Shown here: piece after piece, positions 61,001 to 64,000 of the stretch
How the letters are laid out: each line of letters opens with the position of its first letter
Position numbering within the stretch: the first letter of the stretch is position 1
DNA from: Dreissena polymorpha
Taxonomy: Eukaryota; Mollusca; Bivalvia; Myida; Dreissenidae
Direction of reading: 5' to 3'
Assembly: GCF_020536995.1 (NCBI RefSeq)
Contig: NC_068359.1
Span: 105,719,257 to 105,783,256 of the forward strand
Length of the DNA: 64,000 nucleotides
Notes under the pieces: generated by a model
Databases searched by the model: none
Told to the model about the DNA's origin: nothing
The model's input: the letters and a program-made list of their open reading frames with translations, nothing else
Program-made: the position numbers and the translations under genes

Positions 61001-63804
61001 GGCTTGAACTCTACTCCAATATTGATGGCAAACGGAGCGTTGTTCATAGGGGGGTATGAGATGAACGAGGTGGAGTTGAAGAATGGATTGGTAACACTCA
61101 CATCTGTATGTACAATCAGTTGACAGTATTTACAGCTTATCCACAACCACATCATATATATAAATACTACTTGAATTTCTTTACATTTTAAAATTTGGAT
61201 TTATGCATATCATGTTGAATTTAAACATAAATCTATATATTTCCTACTATATAACTTTTTTACTGCTGAAAGAAGAAATTATTAAATCTGAAAATATTTC
61301 CTGAAAAACATTAATCCTATGTATGTGTATGGTGTAGAATTCAGTGTCCATGTTTGTAGCGCACACCCCATACCTGTGAGACACCCAGTGCCGGTCTTGC
61401 CGAGGGGACAGATGCACCTGAAGCCACCCCTTCCTGGCAGGTTGTAGCACCGCCCTTGTACCCCACAAACACCTGCATACACACAAGCAACTATATAGAA
61501 CAAGTATCTAACAGAGCATATGGGCACCAAATTATATATGCATACAAAAGAGATGTTGCCATGAACCAAACACAAGGGAGTTTTATACTTGTCACATGTC
61601 AAGTTGTTCTGAGACTGGTTACCTGGGTAGCACTGTTCCCCGGTCTCTTCACACCTGGCCCCCGTGTATCCCTGGGCACACAGACACTTGAAGCCATACT
61701 GTAGATTGGCAGGCAGACAACGTCCCCCGTTGGCACAGGGGCTGTCCTTGCAGGCGCTGTACTGCCCCACCCCAACCAGCTCCACCGCCTCTCCCCCCAG
61801 GTCCAGAGACACCCCCTTGATCTTCACCTCACTGATGCTGCCTGAAACACAACAGTAAACATCACAGCTCTCATGTGTGCTTAAAGAGATTAAAAAAACA
61901 GAACATTATAACATATTTAACCCATGATTCGATAATCTACACCTAATATAATTGAAGTACAGGTCTCAGAGAATTTATTCTTTTCTTTATATGAAAAGGT
62001 TCACCTTTAACTTGATCATTTCAAACTTCAATGTTGTGTTTATATGACTTCAATATTGTGTTTGTGTGACTTCAATGTTGTGTTTGTGTGACTTCAATAT
62101 TGTGTTTGTGTGACTTCAATGTTGTGTTTATGTGACTTCAATATTGTGTTTGTGTGACTTCAATGTTGTGTCTGTGTGACTTCAATGTTGTGTTTGTGTG
62201 AATTTAATGTTGTGTTTGTGTGACTTCAATGTTGTGTTTGTGTGACTTCAATGTTGTGTTTGTGTGACTTCAATGTTGTGTTTATGTGACTTCAATATTG
62301 TGTTTGTGTGACTTCAATGTTGTGTTTGTGTGACTTCAATGTTGTGTTTGTGTGACTTCAATGTTGTGTTTGTGTGACTTCAATGTTGTGTTTGTGTGAC
62401 TGAAATGTTGTGTTTGTCTGACTGCAATGTTGTGTTTGTGTGTCTTCAATGTCGTGTTTGTGTTATTTCAATTTTGTGTTTGTGTGACTTCAATGTTGTG
62501 TTTGTGTGACTTCAATGTTGTGTTTGTGTGACTTCAATGTTGTGTTTGTGTGACTTCAATGTTGTGTCTGTGTGACTTCAATGTTGTGTTTATGTGACTT
62601 CAATGTTGTGTTTGTGTGACTTCAATGTTGTGTTTGTGTGACTTCAATGTTGTATTTGTGTGACTTCAATGTTGTGTTTGTGTGACTTCAATGTTGTGTT
62701 TGTGTGACTTCAATGTTGTGTTTGTGTGACTTCAATGTTGTGTTTGTGTGACTTCAATGTTGTGATTGTGTGACTTCAATGTTGTGTTTATGTGACTTCA
62801 ATGTTGTGTTGTGTGACTTCAATGTTGTGTTTGTCTAACTTCAATGTTATGTTTGTGCGACTTCAATGTTGTGTTTATGTGAATTCAATGATGTGTTTAT
62901 GTGACTTCAATGTTGTGTTTGTATGACTTCAATGTTGTGTTAATGTGACTTCAATGTTGTGTGACTTCAATGTTGTGTTTGTGTGACTTCAATGTTGTGT
63001 TTGTGTGACTTCAATGTTGTGTTTGTGTGACTTCAATGTTGTGTATGTCCGACTTCAATGTTGTGTTTGTCCGTCTTCCACAGAGTTGTGAGCTGAATCA
63101 GTTGTTGTTAGTTTAGTTGACAATGTACATGTAGCACTGTTTCTGGGTGCACCTACCCACAAATCCCTCCCTGTATCCTACGACCTTGGGTATGTTGTTG
63201 TAGTTAGGTACAGAGCCCAGGTACATGTTGCCTGCAAGGTCCAAGCCTGTGAAGTAGCCTGGGGACTCCCCTGTGTACGCAGGCTCACTGTCCACCACCA
63301 TCGAACCTACAAAACAATTTAAGCACCCTTTTGTAAGCAAGTTCAACACACCAATTGCTTCTATTGTTTACATTTGATAATAATAAAACTATGGTATTTA
63401 AAAAAATATATTTTGTCTTATACAAACTGTGTAAGTAAAGTTAAGATTGAATTAATAAGATGGCAAGAAGGCCCTTAAGCACTCAAATATGACCCAAGAA
63501 ACTAAACTGTTCTGTACTTGTAATTGTTCTCAAGGTTTTATATTCAAATGATTTAACTATAGCCACAAAAAAAGAAAACTGCCCTGACAAATGCCGGCCA
63601 TGTTTTGCAATGGACTGATACCTTTCTTCCTGTTGCGGGTGAGTTTAATTGTGTGCCACTCATTGAGTCCCAGTGTGTTGTTGCCACGGATGATTGCTGG
63701 ACCAGACCCCACGTCAAACTTGAACTCTGGGTAGCCTTCATTCAGTCCAAAGCACACAAAGTCTCCACCACCATCTTCAAACTGACCGTTGTACAACACC
63801 ATAC
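39892..63804 (-). CDS. HSPG2: perlecan-type basement membrane heparan sulfate proteoglycan, C-terminal domain V (partial)
   Basis: Twelve exons on the minus strand join without a phase conflict: 63804-63622, 63306-63157, 61841-61623, 61472-61374, 61103-60882, 60354-60238, 50692-50565, 49170-49025, 46605-46445, 45641-45416, 40420-40233, 40040-39892. They encode about 660 residues in the order LG1, EGF, EGF, LG2, EGF, EGF, LG3, stop. Two EGFs in each gap fit perlecan domain V; agrin has one EGF between LG2 and LG3. Each LG module shows GYxEF/YxFDxGxGPAxxxSR, a conserved sheet, and LG2 and LG3 end with GCV/GCI. The protein is secreted, sits in basement membranes and binds integrin, dystroglycan and laminin partners through these LG domains (family knowledge). 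A further symmetric exon (59775-59665) may be a cassette. The 5' part of the gene lies beyond 64000. The introns hold striking minisatellites, two of them grown from splice sites. Confidence 0.88.
40233..40420 (-). CDS. HSPG2: perlecan exon: LG3, second part
   Basis: FDMGTGPAVLKSRSRV, HRVVVDRLGRAGSISVDRDE, LQMLNVNGDIYFG. Phase 2 in, phase 1 out (GTAGGT). Its first bases are part of the 31-base minisatellite unit upstream in the intron. Confidence 0.88.
40421..40990. repeat. 31-base minisatellite containing the LG3 splice acceptor
   Basis: About ten units with 31-base spacing, then longer units of about 60-70 bases. On the minus strand each unit reads TATGGTTCAG then GTTTGACATGG, the acceptor of exon 40420-40233 and the first bases of that exon. 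The longer units also contain the exon's GGTACC. Confidence 0.9.
41290..42612 (+). repeat. tandem-core bivalve repeat, family A, two diverged copies
   Basis: CAAGAGGGCCAAGATGGCCC and TTCACTCACCTGTGAGG open the first copy, which ends CAGGTGAGCTAA near 41817. The second copy ends AATCAGGTGAGCTAA near 42611 after ACGGACGGACGGACGATGG. Monomers carry AAGTTTCATGATGATTGGGC and GCCCCGCCCACTGGCGGCCA. It lies in the LG3 intron of perlecan. Confidence 0.7.
42613..42985 (+). repeat. decayed family A fragment
   Basis: ACAAGAGGGCCTAAAGGCCC followed by diverged GACCAAGATT/GACCAAGTTCCATGAA words and CTCAAGTGAGCTCAA at about 42980. Confidence 0.5.
43331..43997. repeat. 51-base minisatellite containing the LG3 splice donor, main block
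   Basis: About 13 units. On the minus strand each reads GACTACATGTCC...CTTGAGTACAG then GTAGATA: 44 bases of the end of exon 45641-45416 plus 7 bases of intron with the donor. The plus-strand 208-codon frame of 17-residue repeats is a by-product of 51 being a multiple of three. Confidence 0.92.
43998..45106. mobile_element. pogo/Tigger-like non-autonomous element, 1109 bases
   Basis: TAGTGGAACCCCTCTAAATT at the left and AGAGGGTTTCCACTG at the right are inverted ends, with TA on both sides (43996-43997, 45107-45108). CAGTGGAA-type ends with TA duplication fit pogo-like mariner elements. CCGGTTTAGAGAGGATTCCG is repeated near both ends. No transposase is visible. It splits the 51-base minisatellite. 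Confidence 0.75.
45107..45415. repeat. 51-base minisatellite containing the LG3 splice donor, exon-side block
   Basis: About six further units, running without a break into the true exon end at 45416. Confidence 0.92.
45416..45641 (-). CDS. HSPG2: perlecan exon: LG3, first part
   Basis: IKLLDNYMFGGRSYLGLSKS, FTMTTTQRDGLVFWQGGALD, DYMSVALQDGYLEYR. Phase 1 in, phase 2 out (CAG-GTAGAT). Its last 44 bases plus 7 intron bases are the unit of the downstream minisatellite. Confidence 0.88.
45642..46444 (-). other. perlecan intron, nothing recognised
   Basis: AT-rich intron between the fourth EGF and LG3 exons, with no repeat or frame of note. Confidence 0.5.
46445..46605 (-). CDS. HSPG2: perlecan exon: end of third EGF and fourth EGF
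   Basis: CLCPATHTGRNCEFELNM, then CLTNSPCQNGAPCSY and CDCPQGYSGKDCQFG. Phase 2 in (AA + G restores Lys), phase 1 out (donor GTAGGC). Confidence 0.88.
46840..49010. repeat. 21-base minisatellite, about 95 diverged units
   Basis: Consensus TGTGTATTGTAGACTGACTGC on the plus strand, in the intron between the third and fourth EGF exons. In 47380-47720 a two-unit period with ACAGCTGTGTATTGTAGACT and GAGTATTGCAGACTTACAGC is visible. Long open frames on both strands come from the 21-base period and are not genes. Confidence 0.92.
49025..49170 (-). CDS. HSPG2: perlecan exon: end of LG2 and start of third EGF
   Basis: LSINDQRIDLLRNAVESLNV closes LG2; CERKPCKNGATCEDLPGPTY begins the EGF. Phase 0 in, phase 2 out (donor GTAGGT). 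Confidence 0.87.
49171..50345 (-). other. perlecan intron with loose repeats
   Basis: Loose repeats of TTTTTGTTGGATTAATAGGT and GTGAAACATATTTTG occur at 49490-49740; otherwise nothing recognised. Confidence 0.45.
50440..50564 (-). repeat. two degenerate copies of the LG2 exon segment plus donor
   Basis: On the minus strand GTAAGTGGGT is found at the true donor (50564) and again at 50490. Each is followed by a copy of the exon stretch TGGACCCTACCATCATAGTG (50520-50555 and 50446-50480; in the exon 50602-50636). The spacing is about 75-80 bases. Confidence 0.75.
50565..50692 (-). CDS. HSPG2: perlecan exon: LG2, third part
   Basis: TSPGSTIGLNLKLPLYLGGV and GVTRGFVGCVAE. Starts phase 1, ends phase 0 at the strong donor GTAAGT. 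Two degenerate copies of its middle plus the donor lie just downstream in the intron. Confidence 0.87.
51048..51366 (+). repeat. bivalve interspersed repeat with 3' hairpin (family F)
   Basis: Opens AACAAGAGCTGTCTCCATCG. It contains AAGGTCAAAGGGGTCAAAAT and ACCAAATATGTAGGTTACAT, then GACAGACAGACAGATGG. It ends CACCCTACCGGAGGCATAAAA. Confidence 0.65.
51430..52469 (+). repeat. tandem-core bivalve repeat (family F-like)
   Basis: Five monomers of about 190 bases with AAGGGCCGTAACTCAGGAGT, TTGGCCGATTATCGAACTTG and TGCTCGAGTTATTGAGCGGA. The tail is CAGACAGACAC and the perfect hairpin ATGCCTCCAGAAC / GTTCTGGAGGCAT before AAAA. Confidence 0.7.
52470..53340 (+). repeat. tandem-core bivalve repeat, family A, third full copy
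   Basis: Opens ACAAGAGGGCCTGAGAGGCT, has four to five 185-base monomers and closes with GCTCACCATGAGCACATTGT and CTCAGGTGAG. It directly follows the hairpin end of the previous repeat. Confidence 0.7.
53341..55985 (-). other. perlecan intron, nothing recognised
   Basis: AT-rich. No supported exon or repeat; a GC-richer patch at 55700-55870 has no recognisable content. Confidence 0.4.
55985..56200. repeat. 30-base tandem repeat with self-complementary core
   Basis: About six units of TTTACTTGATCGCTACACTT + GCGATCACAC. TGATCGC and GCGATCA in each unit can pair around TACACTT. Confidence 0.85.
56200..56440. repeat. 48-base tandem repeat
   Basis: About four to five units of ACACTTTTTAACTCGGACAT followed by TTAATACCAATGGTCACTTG; a further partial unit lies at 56806-56860. 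Confidence 0.85.
56441..59664 (-). other. perlecan intron, nothing firm
   Basis: A 111-codon minus frame at 57459-57794 has no family resemblance. TGACGTCA lies at 58917-58924 and a G run at 59241-59249. Confidence 0.4.
59665..59775 (-). CDS. HSPG2: candidate cassette exon in LG2, 37 codons, Tyr/Arg-rich, RVRR motif
   Basis: Acceptor CTGTGCATGCAG and donor AG-GTAAAA bound 111 open bases, phase 1 on both sides, so inclusion or skipping keeps the frame. It encodes RGWSDIQSDQSSLSRYDNYI followed by SRYYNSYKHMSRRVRR. The neighbouring exons already fit each other (QPVT-G-TSPGST), as in other perlecans, so this exon is extra. An upstream donor (CGA-GTAAGA) would break the phase. The exon status is inference from splice signals, phase and open frame. 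Confidence 0.55.
60238..60354 (-). CDS. HSPG2: perlecan exon: LG2, second part
   Basis: PAVVRSRNPLRVNEWTRV, NHREGSLTINDEQPVT. Phase 1 at both ends; acceptor GTTTCTAG-like TTCTAG, donor GTACGC. Joins directly to either 59775 or 50692. Confidence 0.87.
60408..60705. mobile_element. short inverted-repeat element, second copy
   Basis: GGTCCCCTACCGGTGAAACT and GGTTTCACCGGTAGGGGAC are inverted ends. The inside matches 5106-5370 (CATTGTCAG, ATCTCCATATTG, AAGTTATCGCAGGATCC). It lies in the intron after the first LG2 exon. Confidence 0.7.
60882..61103 (-). CDS. HSPG2: perlecan exon: LG2, first part
   Basis: VSVTNPFFNSTSFISYPP, INIGVEFKPQSLQDGIILYE and DGYLEFRFDTGSG. Phase 1 at both ends; acceptor ACATACAG, donor GTTAAA. 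Confidence 0.88.
61374..61472 (-). CDS. HSPG2: perlecan exon: second EGF
   Basis: VCGVQGRCYNLPGRGG and FRCICPLGKTGTGCLT complete the second EGF. Phase 1 at both ends; acceptor GTATGCAG, donor GTATGG. Confidence 0.87.
61623..61841 (-). CDS. HSPG2: perlecan exon: end of LG1 and first EGF
   Basis: SISEVKIKGVSLDLGG closes LG1. CKDSPCANGGRCLPANLQYG and FKCLCAQGYTGARCEE form a complete six-Cys EGF, and EQCYPG begins the next. Phase 1 at both ends; acceptor TGTTTCAG, donor GTAACC. Confidence 0.88.
62020..63085. repeat. 22-base minisatellite, about 48 homogeneous units
   Basis: Consensus ACTTCAATGTTGTGTTTGTG plus TG on the plus strand, with few differences between units. It lies in the intron between the two LG1/EGF junction exons, ending about 70 bases from the donor at 63156. 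Confidence 0.95.
63157..63306 (-). CDS. HSPG2: perlecan exon: LG1, C-terminal part
   Basis: Phase 1 at both ends. Encodes SMVVDSEPAYTGESPGYFTG, NMYLGSVPNYNNIP and GYREGFVG. The LG Cys usually found after GFVG is replaced by G-S at the next junction. Confidence 0.87.
63460..63610 (+). repeat. decayed family A fragment next to LG1 exon
   Basis: GGCAAGAAGGCCCTTAAGCA, AAAACTGCCCTGACAAATGC and GCCGGCCATGTTTT match family A monomers. It ends at the donor of exon 63804-63622. Confidence 0.5.
63622..63804 (-). CDS. HSPG2: perlecan exon: LG1, middle part
   Basis: Phase 1 at both ends. Encodes MVLYNGQFEDGGGDFVCFGL, YPEFKFDVGSGPAII and WHTIKLTRNRKKG. The acceptor is CTGTGCAG and the donor GTATCA. Confidence 0.88.
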
Positions 63805-64000
63805 CTGCACAGTCGCAAAATCAAGACATATCAACAGCTCAAGGACAAGGCAAGCATGATTGATAAATAGAATAATATTTACGTTCATCAAGAATTATTA
63901 CAGCAAATTATCAAACTGAATCAAAGTGATTATTATGAAGTATTTTTTTTTCTCCCAAGAAATATTTAGAAAACAAGACCACATATTGTAAAGTGCTGTG

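Noticed and set aside
62020-63085. CRISPR-like regular array
   Set aside because: The units abut with no unique spacers; it is a plain minisatellite in a eukaryotic intron.
39892-63804. Agrin instead of perlecan
   Set aside because: Two EGF modules separate LG2 from LG3, whereas agrin has one there, and the C-terminus ends with the perlecan-like late Cys.

Overview
The window reads as nuclear DNA of a bivalve mollusc, probably a heterodont. It is AT-rich, intron-rich and gene-poor. It is packed with the short repeat families typical of bivalve genomes: tandem cores built around AAGTTTCATGA, GACGGAC tails, 3' hairpins ending in CATAAA, and openings such as CAAGAGGGCCTAAAAGGCCC. The species call is inference; the repeats and exon structure are seen directly. 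I recognise no rRNA, intact tRNA, CRISPR array, LTR retroelement, Polinton or other capsid- or envelope-bearing element.

Left part (about 3-10 kb). A three-exon minus-strand gene runs 10000 -> 3026. It encodes a DUF1647-family putative glycosyltransferase of 422 codons with an N-terminal signal anchor and a second C-terminal membrane segment. The middle exon (6910-7014) is only 35 codons, but it carries the family's Cys-rich strand and its RPIIIQ motif, and it joins both neighbours in phase 0. Its introns are largely filled with tandem-core repeats, one of which carries arrays of perfect nuclear-receptor DR1 sites.

Middle part (10-39 kb). No intact gene was found. There are several DNA transposon or MITE insertions, many with visible terminal inverted repeats and target duplications. 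They include a TTAA-flanked MITE containing a tRNA-like pol III unit (12.0-12.3 kb), a hAT-like 972-bp element with an 8-bp duplication (25.5-26.5 kb) and its truncated relative (16.1-16.9 kb), a 40-bp palindrome with a target duplication (31.77 kb), and a 3.4-kb element with about 430-bp inverted repeats carrying a decayed C2H2 zinc-finger gene (32.0-35.4 kb). Directly after that lies a broken phytanoyl-CoA-dioxygenase-like gene with a tail anchor. Its 3' end is tandemly duplicated as a near-identical 912-bp unit.

Right part (39.9-64 kb). This holds the 3' end of a minus-strand perlecan (HSPG2/unc-52/trol-type) gene. Twelve constitutive exons plus one symmetric candidate cassette exon encode LG1-EGF-EGF-LG2-EGF-EGF-LG3 and the stop codon; the 5' part lies beyond base 64000. 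The most unusual feature is in the introns. The final LG3 intron has a 51-bp minisatellite at its 5' end made of exon end plus splice donor, and a 31-bp minisatellite at its 3' end made of splice acceptor plus exon start. The LG2 intron has two degenerate copies of exon plus donor. The candidate cassette exon would insert a Tyr/Arg-rich, furin-site-like peptide into an LG2 loop.
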